A DNA stretch of 23,338 nucleotides. Source: Bordetella parapertussis. GTDB taxonomy: Bacteria > Pseudomonadota > Gammaproteobacteria > Burkholderiales > SG8-41. The notes beneath the pieces are model-generated. The model saw only the letters and a program-made list of their open reading frames with translations. It was not told the origin of the DNA and ran no database searches. The stretch's first letter is position 1; each line of letters starts with the position of its first letter. The stretch is taken from contig CAMBSS010000055.1 in the NCBI GenBank assembly GCA_945870465.1, positions 1 to 23,338 of the forward strand. The letters are read 5' to 3'. The translations under genes were made by a program, and so were the position numbers. This document shows, piece by piece, positions 1-10,866 of this stretch.

Positions 1-567
1 CGCCTGACGCTGGGCAAGCTCTCGGGGCGCAACGCGTTCAAGTCGAGGCTGCACGAAATCGGCATCGACCTCGCGTCCGAGGAAGCGCTCAACGCCGCAT
101 TCAAGCGCTTCAAGACCCTCGCCGACAAAAAACGCGAAATCTACGACGAGGACCTGCAGGCGCTGATTACCGAAGAACACCTCGAGCATGTCGAGAACGA
201 GCGCTATCGCCTGGTGTCGCTGACCGCGCATTCGGAGACCGGTGCATTGCCGTTCGCGAAAATCGTGCTGTCGGAAGACGGCAAGGAAAAGCCGGCCCAG
301 TCCCAGGGCAGCGGTCCGGTCGACGCTTCGTTCAAAGCCATCGAGAGCCTCGTCAACAGCGGAGCGGAGCTGCTGCTGTATTCGGTCAACAACATTACCA
401 GCGGGACCGACTCGCAGGGCGAGGTGACGGTGCGGTTGTCGAAGGCGGGGCGCATCGTCAACGGCCAGGGCGCGGACACCGATATCGTCGTGGCATCGGC
501 CAAGGCTTACATCAATGCGCTGAACAAGCTGCATTCCAAGCTGGAGCGCCTGAACCCGCAGGTGTAG
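1..567 (+). CDS. leuA: 2-isopropylmalate synthase, C-terminal part (5' end outside window)
   Basis: This is the last 188 codons of LeuA, which condenses acetyl-CoA with 2-oxoisovalerate in the first committed step of leucine synthesis in the cytoplasm. The frame is open from base 1. It begins with the family signature [10 protein letters not shown], which follows the catalytic TIM barrel, then passes through a helical linker into the C-terminal regulatory (leucine-binding) domain, seen in the HSETG stretch and the terminal [11 protein letters not shown]. The catalytic domain lies left of the window. The stop is followed by a strong hairpin terminator shared with the convergent gene. The homologous citramalate synthase is less likely given the C-terminal sequence. 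I am confident of the family; the start cannot be seen. Confidence 0.93.
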   Translation, partial: RLTLGKLSGRNAFKSRLHEIGIDLASEEALNAAFKRFKTLADKKREIYDEDLQALITEEHLEHVENERYRLVSLTAHSETGALPFAKIVLSEDGKEKPAQSQGSGPVDASFKAIESLVNSGAELLLYSVNNITSGTDSQGEVTVRLSKAGRIVNGQGADTDIVVASAKAYINALNKLHSKLERLNPQV

Positions 568-589
568 CCGTGCGGACTACTTTAAATAT

Positions 590-617
590 AAAAAAGGCGC
601 CCGTGGCGCCTTTTTTT
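590..617. terminator. Bidirectional intrinsic terminator, leuA / kinase-BON gene
   Basis: A perfect 6-bp GC stem (GGCGCC at 596-601 with 605-610) and a 3-base loop are flanked by A6 on the left and T7 on the right. It can therefore terminate leuA on plus and the convergent gene on minus. Confidence 0.85.
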
Positions 618-633
618 ATGCGCGACTGTTGTG

Positions 634-1464
634 TCAGTGGTCGAGCTTGACGCGCGAGGCGGCAGCGATTTTGAGCTCGTTTTTGATTTCCTTGACGCGC
701 GGAACCGTACTTGCAACTTCCGACGCATGCACGGGTTCGCTGCCGCGGTCGACGATGCCGGCGATGGTCACGACGCCGCGGTCGGCGCTGATGGTGATAC
801 TCATTTTCTCGGTACGCGGATCGGCGCGCAGTGCCGCGCGCACGTGGGCTTCCAGCGCAAGATTGGCGAGCATTTGCTGGGATTGGTCGGTCGCGCGGAA
901 CTGCGGGTTGTTGACGAGAGACAGCACTTCGTCGGCGCATTCGTCGATCGAAACGCGTTCGGTGTTGAGCACCAGGTCGTACTGCTCCGGGTCCTGCCAG
1001 TTGATGCCGAAATGACGGCGCGTGATGGCGGCGTGCGCTTCCTCCGACAGCTTGATCTCGTTGGTGATGAACGCCTCGTCATCGGAGTTGAGCCGCTCCA
1101 TCATGCGCTGCACGCGCACTTTCATGGGCGCGCATACGCGCACGCAGATCACGTGCTGGATGGGGCGCAGGAGGTGCGCCGAACCCCAGCCGCGGATGAC
1201 TGATACGTTGTCGCTTTCGGCAAGGGCCAGCGTTTCGTCGGCCGTGTAGATCGACAGGCTGGTTTTGTCGGTCGTCAGGCGCTCCCAGATATTGGCTTTG
1301 CCGTCGAGAAAGCGCACCACGTGGCTTTTGCGCAAACGCATCTTGTTGGCGAGGTGGTCGATGATTTCGTGGTGCACGACCGGCTTGCCCAGCCGCTCGG
1401 AAATGACGTTGGCGACGTCCTTGCCCAGAGATCCCATTTCACGGGTCATGGCGATGAGCGGCAT
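634..1464 (-). CDS. Cytidylate-kinase-like protein fused to a C-terminal BON domain
   Basis: The protein has 276 residues. The N-terminal ~190 resemble the cytidylate kinase-like family (PF13189-type): it opens with a strand, then TREMGSLGKD where true kinases carry a P-loop, then HHEIIDHLA. The classical GxxGxGKS/T loop is degenerate, so NMP kinase activity is uncertain. From about residue 205 a BON domain follows (ISADRGVVTIAGIVDRGSE and a helix ending in EIKNELKIA), a fold usually seen in periplasmic or membrane-associated proteins. No signal peptide is visible. The ATG at 1464 is preceded by GGAGGAG; a TTG five codons upstream overlaps that ribosome binding site and is less likely. It lies 59 bases after the DUF2069 gene on the same strand. 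Biological role unknown. Confidence 0.72.
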   Translation of the reverse strand: MPLIAMTREMGSLGKDVANVISERLGKPVVHHEIIDHLANKMRLRKSHVVRFLDGKANIWERLTTDKTSLSIYTADETLALAESDNVSVIRGWGSAHLLRPIQHVICVRVCAPMKVRVQRMMERLNSDDEAFITNEIKLSEEAHAAITRRHFGINWQDPEQYDLVLNTERVSIDECADEVLSLVNNPQFRATDQSQQMLANLALEAHVRAALRADPRTEKMSITISADRGVVTIAGIVDRGSEPVHASEVASTVPRVKEIKNELKIAAASRVKLDH

Positions 1465-1523
1465 GGCATTCTCCTCCAATGCGAAGCAGACCTGTCAGGA
1501 TATCAGTACGGCGCCGACAGGGG

Positions 1524-1870
1524 TCACAAATGGCGACGTGCGTGGCGTACGTAGAGAATACAGGCGATAAAACAGGCTGTTGCGAGGGCGGTTTCCACCA
1601 GAGCCAGCTGCGCTGACAGGCCGCGGTCGGACCAGGCGCGGACCGCGCCCTCGGCAAAGTAGGCGAGCACCAGCATGGACGTCCACTGATAGGTGTAGAT
1701 TTTGCCGCGCAAAAGGCCGAACAGCGGCGCCAGCAGCGGCAGGACCTTCAACGCCAGCAGGGAGCCGCCGGGACGCACCGGCGCCAGCCACAGTTCCCAG
1801 GCGAGTCCCAGGAAAATCAGCGCGATGAGGCTCCCTACCGTAATGCCGTAGGCAGTCTTCACGGCACGCA

Positions 1871-1871
<1 letters not shown>
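1524..1871 (-). CDS. DUF2069 family inner-membrane protein
   Basis: A 115-residue, strongly hydrophobic protein with about three to four membrane segments (near residues 9-28, 42-54, 62-76 and 90-107) and a basic C-terminus (RHARRHL). The length and the internal LRGKIYTYQWTSMLVL stretch fit the DUF2069 family of small predicted membrane proteins, widespread in beta- and gammaproteobacteria and often close to wrbA. Its ATG overlaps the stop of the hugZ-like gene by one base (TGATG), so translation is probably coupled and the three genes likely share a transcript. No biochemical function is established, and nothing in the sequence suggests one. Confidence 0.75.
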
Positions 1872-3199
<1,328 letters not shown>

Positions 3200-3234
3200 A
3201 TAGGCTCCTGCAGCGCATCCCACGATGGCTACTC

Positions 3235-4476
3235 ATGGTAATCAAAAGCGCTCCGCTGACTGATCTCGTACGTATTTTCTGGCAGCGCTTTATCGAGGAC
3301 CGCTGCGTCCAGATCGCCAGCAGCCTGACGTTCACGACGCTGCTCGCACTGGCGCCCATCATCACTGTCGTGCTGACGATCGTGTCTGCGTTTCCGGTGT
3401 TCGAATCGCTGATCGAAAATCTGCAGCGTTTCCTGATCCACAACATCATGCCGGAATCGGTGTCGGCGATTACGACTTACGCCGCCGAATTTTCCGACAA
3501 CGCGACGCAGTTGACAGCAGTGGGCATCGCCTTTGTCGCCGTCACCGCGCTGATGCTGATGATCACCATCGACCGTGCGTTCAACAGCATCTGGCGGGTA
3601 TCGCGTCCGCGTTCGCTCTTGCAGCGGATACTCGTTTACTGGACAGTGCTCACCATAGGCCCGCTATTCGTCGGCGCGAGCCTGTCGCTCACTTCCTATC
3701 TGATCAGGCTGTCGCTCGGGCTTATCGACAACCCGCCGGGAGTCGGGTTGTTGATGCTGCGGTTCGTCTCGCTGGCGCTGACGTCGATTGCCCTCGGGCT
3801 GCTGTACTGGACGGTGCCCAATCGGCCGGTCCTGAAGCACGACGCGTTGCTGGGCGGCATCTCCGCCGGCATCTGCCTCGAAGCGATGAAACAGGGGTTC
3901 AGCTTTTATATCGCGCATTTCCCGACTTACAAACTGGTGTACGGCGCGTTTGCCGCAGTGCCGGTTTTTTTGCTGTGGATCTACCTGTCATGGTTGATCG
4001 TCATCGGCGGCGCGGTGCTCGCGGCATTGCTGCCCGAGTGGCGCGAGCGCGCGGGACAATCGCAGCCGGTGCCGGGCAGCGATTTTTTTGATGCGTTGCA
4101 GGTCATGAGAAAGCTGTGGCGTGCGCACCACACCGGCGGAATCGTTACGCTGTCGAGCCTGCATCCGGCGGTCAAAGTCCGCATCGATCATCTTGAGCAG
4201 ATTCTCGCCACACTGTCAGGCGCGGGGTTCGTCACGCGCGCGGGCGCGGACGGCTGGGTGTTGAGCCACGACGCGGCGACGATCCGGATCGAGGACATCT
4301 ACCGCCTGTTCGTGTTTCGCGCCGACGCGCTTGTGCCGGCACGGCATGCCAGCAGCGAACTCGAGTCCCTCGTCTACGAAATCTCGACGCGCATTGGCGA
4401 CAAGCTGCAGATGTCGCTCGAGCAGTTGTTCCGTCAGGCGGAGGAGAGCGCCGCCGTTGTCGCGAAACCGGCCTGA
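3235..4476 (+). CDS. YihY/UPF0761-family inner-membrane protein
   Basis: A 413-residue protein. The first ~275 residues hold about six transmembrane helices typical of the YihY family (formerly mis-annotated as ribonuclease BN). The family signature is clear: QIASSLTFTTLLALAPIITV early, then DRAFNSIWRV and FPTYKLVYGAFAAVPVFLLW. The C-terminal ~130 residues are soluble, with a winged-helix-like segment (GGIVTLSSLHPAVKVRIDHLE region). The cellular role is unproven; lipid or polymer export has been suggested for the family. The ATG at 3235 has no strong ribosome binding site. The frame is open further upstream, but that part is antisense to wrbA. It converges on the transglycosylase gene with only 16 bases between the stops. 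Confidence 0.85.
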   Translation: MVIKSAPLTDLVRIFWQRFIEDRCVQIASSLTFTTLLALAPIITVVLTIVSAFPVFESLIENLQRFLIHNIMPESVSAITTYAAEFSDNATQLTAVGIAFVAVTALMLMITIDRAFNSIWRVSRPRSLLQRILVYWTVLTIGPLFVGASLSLTSYLIRLSLGLIDNPPGVGLLMLRFVSLALTSIALGLLYWTVPNRPVLKHDALLGGISAGICLEAMKQGFSFYIAHFPTYKLVYGAFAAVPVFLLWIYLSWLIVIGGAVLAALLPEWRERAGQSQPVPGSDFFDALQVMRKLWRAHHTGGIVTLSSLHPAVKVRIDHLEQILATLSGAGFVTRAGADGWVLSHDAATIRIEDIYRLFVFRADALVPARHASSELESLVYEISTRIGDKLQMSLEQLFRQAEESAAVVAKPA

Positions 4477-4492
4477 CGGTTCCGGCGCGGCT

Positions 4493-5088
4493 TCAGCGTG
4501 CAAGGGCTCCGGCCGACTGCAGCGGATATTTCCAGTTGCTGATCCAGGCGCGCACCACCGTATTCGGATATTCCGCTTTGCCGAGGCTGCCGTTGTAACG
4601 GCCGAGCGCGCGGAAGTAATCGCCGCGTTCGATGTCGAGATAGTGTTTCAGGATGACGCAGCCGTAGCGCAGGTTGGTGCGCAGGTGAAAGAGGTTGTGC
4701 CCGGGCTGCCCGATCTGCTTGACCCAGAACGGCATCACTTGCATGAAACCGCGTGCGCCCGCGCTGGATACGGCGTATTTGCGAAAGGCGCTTTCCACCT
4801 GTATCAGGCCCAGCACCATTTGCGGATCGAGCCCGGCGCGTTTGGCTTCGTAGTGCACCGTAACCAGAAATTCTTCGCGCGCGTGCCGGTCGGGGAAGCG
4901 CCGTTCGAGTTTCTTCGACATGGCGTCGAGCCATGTGCGCGCTTCCTCCAAGGTATCGAACGCGAGAAAGGGCGTCGCCTGGTCGCTGATCGTCGACTGC
5001 ATCTGGCTCTGTACGCTCGCAGCCAGCGGTTCATATTTTTGATTGCCGGCGTGCGCCAGAGAAACGCAGGCAGTCAGCGCCAGCGCAA

Positions 5089-5101
<13 letters not shown>
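4493..5101 (-). CDS. Secreted lytic transglycosylase, SLT domain
   Basis: A 202-residue protein starting with a signal peptide ([18 protein letters not shown], cleavage probably after residue 18). Residues ~85-190 form a Slt-type lysozyme-like domain: [19 protein letters not shown] carries catalytic Glu103, followed by RGFMQVMP and the YNGS motif (169-172). Such enzymes cleave peptidoglycan non-hydrolytically, leaving 1,6-anhydromuramyl products, in the periplasm. The 1,6-anhydro products are substrates of AmpD, also encoded in this window. The start lies inside the end of proS, overlapping it by 13 bases in another frame, so translational coupling is likely. No LysM or lipobox is seen. Confidence 0.88.
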
Positions 5102-6813
<1,712 letters not shown>

Positions 6814-6828
6814 AACTACCCGAAAGCG

Positions 6829-7671
6829 ATGAAAGCCCTTATTCTACCGAACCATGGTGTATTTCCGGAAAATCTCTCACGCATGAAGTTCCTCCACAGC
6901 TGGCGCATACGCAAACCGGCAGAAGACAACGAATCGGTCTATATCAGCGAAAAATTCGGCGTGCGCACGCTGCATATCGGCAGCGACACGGTGCAAAGTT
7001 CAATGCGTATCGCGCGCCCGAACGATCTCGAGGTTTCGTACACGCGCAGCATGATGGCTTGCCTGCTGTTCAAGCCCGATCCGCGCGAAGTGCTGATGGT
7101 GGGGCTGGGCGGCGGTTCGCTGACCAAGTTCATCTATCACCAGTTGCCGCGGGCGCACATCGTCGCCATCGAGGTCAATCCGCGCGTGGTGGACATCGCG
7201 CGCCAGTATTTCGCGGTGCCGGAGGACGATGAGCGGCTCAGTATCGTCGTCGCCGATGGTGCCGACTACCTGCAACGGGACAATTTGCGCGCTGATCTGA
7301 TGGTGATAGACGGCTATGACGCCGAGTCCCAGGTCGAAGCACTGTCGACGCCGGCTTTTTACCGCGATTGCGCGCGCGTGCTCGGCGAAGCGGGCGTGCT
7401 GGTCGTCAACCTGTGGGGCGGCGATCGCAATTTCACGACCTGCGTGGACCGTCTCGCCAAGGCGTTCGACGGACTGGTCGCGTGCCTGCCGGCCGGCCGG
7501 CCGGGCAATATAGCGGCGTTCGCCTTCAAGTGCAGTCCCGGCCAGCCGGCCTGGCAGGAATTGCGCGCGCGCGCACAGCAACTGGAAGCGAGTTACGGGC
7601 TTGAATTCACGCGTTTCGTAGCGGAATTGTCGGCCATGAATCCGCACGATGAAGAGCGCCTGCTGCTGTAG
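6829..7671 (+). CDS. Spermidine synthase-like (polyamine aminopropyltransferase-fold) protein
   Basis: A 280-residue Rossmann-fold protein of the spermidine synthase type. Motif I is [14 protein letters not shown] (glycine loop at 92-97), followed by the acidic residue at the end of strand 2 ([13 protein letters not shown], Glu115), VVADGADYL (Asp143) and VIDGYDA (Asp161) in the catalytic position. It presumably binds decarboxylated S-adenosylmethionine or SAM. Orphan genes of this kind are common and the true substrate is uncertain, so no symbol is given. Two starts are possible: 6829, only 15 bases from the proS start, or 6883 (MKFLHSW), which would leave room for divergent promoters. Neither has a strong ribosome binding site. 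Confidence 0.78.
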   Translation: MKALILPNHGVFPENLSRMKFLHSWRIRKPAEDNESVYISEKFGVRTLHIGSDTVQSSMRIARPNDLEVSYTRSMMACLLFKPDPREVLMVGLGGGSLTKFIYHQLPRAHIVAIEVNPRVVDIARQYFAVPEDDERLSIVVADGADYLQRDNLRADLMVIDGYDAESQVEALSTPAFYRDCARVLGEAGVLVVNLWGGDRNFTTCVDRLAKAFDGLVACLPAGRPGNIAAFAFKCSPGQPAWQELRARAQQLEASYGLEFTRFVAELSAMNPHDEERLLL

Positions 7672-7742
7672 CGCCGCGGCTTTCAATTAACGCAGGTTTG
7701 TGGAAGAATCTGCCCAATCAGAGCATACACAGGGTGACTCAC

Positions 7743-8255
7743 ATGATCGATCGTGACGGGTATCGCCCCAATGTCGGCATTATCGTTTGCAACTGGAAAA
7801 ACGAGGTTTTCTGGGGCAAGCGCGTAAAAGAGCACTCATGGCAGTTTCCGCAGGGCGGCATCAAGGCGGGGGAGACCCCGGAGCGCGCGATGTATCGCGA
7901 ACTGCACGAGGAAGTCGGCCTCACCGCGGAGCACGTCAGGATACTGGGCCGCACACGCGACTGGTTGCGCTACGAGGTGCCGGAGCAATGGGTGCGGCGC
8001 GAATGGCGCGGCAACTACAAAGGGCAGAAACAGATCTGGTATCTGCTGCGGCTCGTCGGCCGCGATTGCGACGTGCATCTGCGCGCGTCCGAAAAGCCCG
8101 AGTTCGATGCGTGGCGCTGGAACGACTACTGGGTGCCGCTCGAATCGGTGATCGAGTTCAAGCGCGACGTCTACCAGCTGGCGCTGAACGAACTGGCCAA
8201 GTACCTGCATCGCAATCCGCACGAACGTCGTCCAAACGTCGTCAGCGCCCCCTGA
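7743..8255 (+). CDS. rppH: RNA pyrophosphohydrolase, Nudix family
   Basis: A 170-residue protein with the RppH N-terminus [17 protein letters not shown] and a complete Nudix box at residues 38-60 (G-x5-E-x7-REL-x-EE-x-GL). Later family segments include [28 protein letters not shown] and the [10 protein letters not shown] region. RppH removes pyrophosphate from the 5' triphosphate end of mRNAs and so starts RNase E-dependent decay. The ATG at 7743 was preferred over an upstream TTG because it matches the family N-terminus and follows AGGGTG. It is adjacent to proS and near proB and the CNP1-like gene, as in many betaproteobacteria. Confidence 0.95.
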   Translation: MIDRDGYRPNVGIIVCNWKNEVFWGKRVKEHSWQFPQGGIKAGETPERAMYRELHEEVGLTAEHVRILGRTRDWLRYEVPEQWVRREWRGNYKGQKQIWYLLRLVGRDCDVHLRASEKPEFDAWRWNDYWVPLESVIEFKRDVYQLALNELAKYLHRNPHERRPNVVSAP

Positions 8256-8288
8256 TATCGGTGCTGCGTCGCGCGCCGCTGCCGGCAA

Positions 8289-8317
8289 TTGACAGCGCTG
8301 GCGCAGAGTTTTAAACT
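8289..8317 (+). promoter_or_regulatory. Sigma70-type promoter of the rubrerythrin gene
   Basis: TTGACA (8289-8294, perfect -35), a 17-base spacer, then TAAACT (8312-8317, 4/6 of the -10). The predicted start site is near 8324, directly in front of the palindrome at 8328-8344. Confidence 0.7.
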
Positions 8318-8327
8318 TGGTTCACAG

Positions 8328-8344
8328 ATTAGATTTAGTCTAAT
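8328..8344. promoter_or_regulatory. Perfect inverted repeat, candidate repressor operator at the rubrerythrin start site
   Basis: ATTAGA-N5-TCTAAT, a perfect 6-bp inverted repeat, AT-rich in a GC-rich setting and just after the predicted transcription start. The geometry resembles an operator for a dimeric repressor, for example a Fur/PerR-type protein, but I cannot assign the regulator. Confidence 0.5.
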
Positions 8345-8404
8345 TACTGTTGCGGCCCACGGGTAATTTGGGCCGGTCCGGCAATTGAACGATAGGAGAA
8401 AACG

Positions 8405-8824
8405 ATGCAACTCAAGGGATCGAAAACCGAAGGAAATCTGAAAGCCGCATTTGCCGGCGAATCGCAGGCGAATCGACGTTACCTGTATTTTGCAGCGAAA
8501 GCGGACGTGGAAGGCCAAAATGACGTTGCCGCAGTGTTCCGTTCGACGGCGGAAGGCGAAACCGGCCATGCTCACGGCCACCTCGAGTATCTCGAGGCGG
8601 TGGGCGATCCGGCCACCGGCCTGCCGATCGGCAAGTCGCGCGACAACCTGAAAGCGGCGATTGCCGGCGAGACCCACGAGTACACCGACATGTACCCGGG
8701 AATGGCCAAGGCGGCGCGCACCGAAGGTTTTGAGGAAATCGCCGACTGGTTCGAGACGCTGGCCAAAGCCGAGCGCTCGCACGCCAATCGTTTCCAGAAG
8801 TCGCTCGACGCACTGGCCGACTGA
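8405..8824 (+). CDS. Rubrerythrin family protein, ferritin-like domain only
   Basis: A 139-residue protein consisting of the ferritin-like four-helix diiron domain. Ligands in order appear as Glu19 ([10 protein letters not shown]), Glu52-x2-His55, Glu89/Glu92 in the [11 protein letters not shown] helix, and Glu123-x2-His126. Rubrerythrins reduce hydrogen peroxide at the diiron site using electrons normally relayed by a C-terminal rubredoxin domain. That domain is absent and the protein contains no cysteine, so an external donor is needed. The ribosome binding site AGGAG precedes the ATG. A promoter with a palindrome lies upstream, and a strong hairpin separates it from the following Fe-S protein gene, which is the natural candidate partner. 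Confidence 0.92.
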   Translation: MQLKGSKTEGNLKAAFAGESQANRRYLYFAAKADVEGQNDVAAVFRSTAEGETGHAHGHLEYLEAVGDPATGLPIGKSRDNLKAAIAGETHEYTDMYPGMAKAARTEGFEEIADWFETLAKAERSHANRFQKSLDALAD

Positions 8825-8843
8825 TTCCGAGAGGCGAGTTGCG

Positions 8844-8877
8844 AGAGGAGTGAGGCGCAAAGCCTCGCTCCTCTTTT
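8844..8877 (+). terminator. Intrinsic terminator after the rubrerythrin gene
   Basis: A 12-bp stem (8845-8856 with 8862-8873, one G.U-type pair), a 5-base loop, and a run of T. It should end or attenuate the rubrerythrin transcript before the Fe-S gene, giving high rubrerythrin and lower downstream expression. Confidence 0.75.
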
Positions 8878-8928
8878 GTTTGCAGCAGCAACCCGCTTTT
8901 CGGCTCTCCCCTTAGACCCTCCCGCACA

Positions 8929-10257
8929 ATGGCCGTCCGCGAAGGTAATCTCGAAGCCCCGACCCGCCACCCGCTCGACTGGCAGGGTGCTGACTTCTAC
9001 AGCGAAGAGAAGGTTTTCGGCGAACTCGAGCGCGTGTTCGATATCTGTCACGGCTGCCGGCGCTGCGTCAACCTGTGCACGGCGTTTCCGAAGCTCTTCG
9101 ATCTGATCGACGAGGGCAAGACCGGCGAGCTCGATGGCGTCGAAAAATCCAAGTACTGGGATGTCGTCGACCGCTGCTACCTGTGCGATACGTGCTACAT
9201 GACGAAGTGTCCGTACGTGCCGCCGCACGAATGGAACGTCGATTTTCCGCATTTGATGCTGCGCGCCAAGGCGGTCAAATTCAAACAGGGCGGCACGTCC
9301 GCGCGCGACAAGCTGCTGTCGTCCACCGACGCGCTGGGCAAGCTGGCGACCATCCCCGTCGTCGTGCAGATCGTGAACGCCGCGAACAAGATGCCGGTAG
9401 CGCGCGGCGTCATGGACAAGGTGCTGGGCGTGCACAAGGACCGCGTGCTGCCGGAATACGCGAGCGCCAAGTTCCGCGCCAATGCCAAACCCGACGCTTC
9501 GTTTGCAGTGAAGGACGGCAAGAGCACGCCGGGCAAGGTCGCTATTTTTGCGACCTGCTACGTGAATTACAACGAGCCTGGCATCGGCCACGACCTGCTC
9601 AAGATACTCGCGCACAACGAAATCCCCGCGATCGTCGTCGAAAAAGAAGCGTGCTGCGGCATGCCCAAGCTGGAGCTCGGCGACCTCGATGCAGTGGCGA
9701 AGCTGAAGGAAATCAATATTCCCGTGCTCGCCAGGCTCGCGCGCGAGGGCTACGCGATCCTGACCGCAATCCCGTCCTGCACGCTGATGTTCAAGCAGGA
9801 ACTGCCGCTGATGTTTCCGCAGGACGCGGATGTGAAAGCGGTGCAGGTCGCCATGTTCGATCCGTTCGAATACTTGGTGAAGCGCTACAAGGAAGGCCTC
9901 TTGAAGACCGATTTCAAGGCGTCGCTGGGCAAGGTCGCGTACCACATTCCGTGTCATTCGCGCGTGCAGAACGTCGGCCAGAAAACGCGTGAAATGCTGG
10001 AGCTCGTGCCGGATACGCAGGTCAACACCGTGGAGCGGTGCTCCGGACACGACGGGACGTGGGGCGTAAAAAGCGAATTTTTCGATCAATCGATGAAAAT
10101 CGGCCGCCCCGTGTTCCGGCTGATGGCCGAGCAAGACCCCGATTACCTGAGCTCGGACTGCCCGATCGCGGGCCGCCATATCCAGCAGGGCATAGGCGAG
10201 TCGCGCGCGCAGAAGGAACATCCGTTGGCGCTGCTGCGCATCGCCTACGGTTTATGA
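8929..10257 (+). CDS. Iron-sulfur oxidoreductase subunit, GlpC/HdrD-like (two 4Fe-4S sites and two CCG-type domains)
   Basis: A 442-residue protein. The N-terminal part carries two ferredoxin-like cysteine sets: C40-x2-C43-x2-C46-x3-C50 and C83-x2-C86-x2-C89-x4-C94-P. The second has four rather than the usual three residues before the last Cys. Two CCG-type domains follow: Cys210 with ACCG at 241-244 and Cys284, then Cys342 with RCSG at 370-373 (second Cys replaced by Ser) and Cys411. This architecture is shared with GlpC and with heterodisulfide reductase subunits that pass electrons between a flavoprotein or quinone and a thiol or protein partner. No membrane segment is seen. The start has no good ribosome binding site. 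It overlaps or lies 20 bases before the DUF3501 gene, depending on that start. By position it may donate electrons to the rubrerythrin (inference). Confidence 0.82.
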   Translation: MAVREGNLEAPTRHPLDWQGADFYSEEKVFGELERVFDICHGCRRCVNLCTAFPKLFDLIDEGKTGELDGVEKSKYWDVVDRCYLCDTCYMTKCPYVPPHEWNVDFPHLMLRAKAVKFKQGGTSARDKLLSSTDALGKLATIPVVVQIVNAANKMPVARGVMDKVLGVHKDRVLPEYASAKFRANAKPDASFAVKDGKSTPGKVAIFATCYVNYNEPGIGHDLLKILAHNEIPAIVVEKEACCGMPKLELGDLDAVAKLKEINIPVLARLAREGYAILTAIPSCTLMFKQELPLMFPQDADVKAVQVAMFDPFEYLVKRYKEGLLKTDFKASLGKVAYHIPCHSRVQNVGQKTREMLELVPDTQVNTVERCSGHDGTWGVKSEFFDQSMKIGRPVFRLMAEQDPDYLSSDCPIAGRHIQQGIGESRAQKEHPLALLRIAYGL

Positions 10258-10277
10258 ATTTAGTCAACGGAACCGCC

Positions 10278-10865
10278 ATGCCCCGGATCACCCCCGACAG
10301 CCTGATGACGCTCGAAGCGTATGCCAAGACGCGCAAGGATTTTCGCGCGCAGGTGCTCGCCCATAAAAAAAACCGCACGGTGTCGCTCGGCGAGCACGTC
10401 ACGCTGATATTCGAGGACGAGCTCACGATCCGCTATCAAATCCAGGAAATGCTGCGCGTCGAGCGCATATTCGAGGAGGCGGGCATACGCGACGAGCTGG
10501 AAGCTTACAATCCTCTGGTGCCGGACGGCAGCAACTGGAAAGCGACGATGTTGATCGAATATCCCGATGTCGATCAGCGGCAGGCCATGCTGGCGTTGCT
10601 GAAAGACATCGAAGACAGGGTGTGGGTGCAGGTCGCCGGGCACGACCGCGTGTATGCCATCGCCGACGAAGACATGGAGCGCGCGAACAGCGAGAAAACA
10701 TCCGCCGTGCACTTCTTGCGCTTTGAATTGGCACCGGCAATGGTGCAGGCGCTGCGCGGCGGCGCTGCGCTGGGCATGGGCATCGATCATCCGGTGTATA
10801 CCGCGGCGATGGAAAACCTTCCGGGCGCGGTAAGGTCAGCGCTGATGCAGGACCTGCGGGGCTGA
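10278..10865 (+). CDS. DUF3501 family protein
   Basis: A 195-residue soluble protein with the family N-terminus MPRITPDSLMTLEAYAKTRK and the conserved core LIFEDELTIRYQIQEMLRVERIF. No cysteine cluster, signal peptide or membrane helix is visible, and the molecular function is unknown. DUF3501 genes are commonly found beside a rubrerythrin and an Fe-S protein like the one upstream (from general knowledge), so a shared redox or iron role is likely. An alternative start at 10254 overlaps the Fe-S gene stop (ATGA) and would add eight residues; 10278 was chosen because it fits the family N-terminus. The CNP1-like gene begins one base after its stop. Confidence 0.82.
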   Translation: MPRITPDSLMTLEAYAKTRKDFRAQVLAHKKNRTVSLGEHVTLIFEDELTIRYQIQEMLRVERIFEEAGIRDELEAYNPLVPDGSNWKATMLIEYPDVDQRQAMLALLKDIEDRVWVQVAGHDRVYAIADEDMERANSEKTSAVHFLRFELAPAMVQALRGGAALGMGIDHPVYTAAMENLPGAVRSALMQDLRG

Positions 10866-10866
10866 C

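Noticed and set aside
8328..8344. Assigning the rubrerythrin palindrome to OxyR or IscR
   Set aside because: The spacing and bases do not fit those consensus sites well enough; the regulator is left open.
8572..10221. 549-codon open frame on minus opposite the Fe-S protein gene
   Set aside because: It mirrors a clearly conserved plus-strand protein; its composition (rich in Arg, His and Ala) is typical of antisense shadows in GC-rich DNA.
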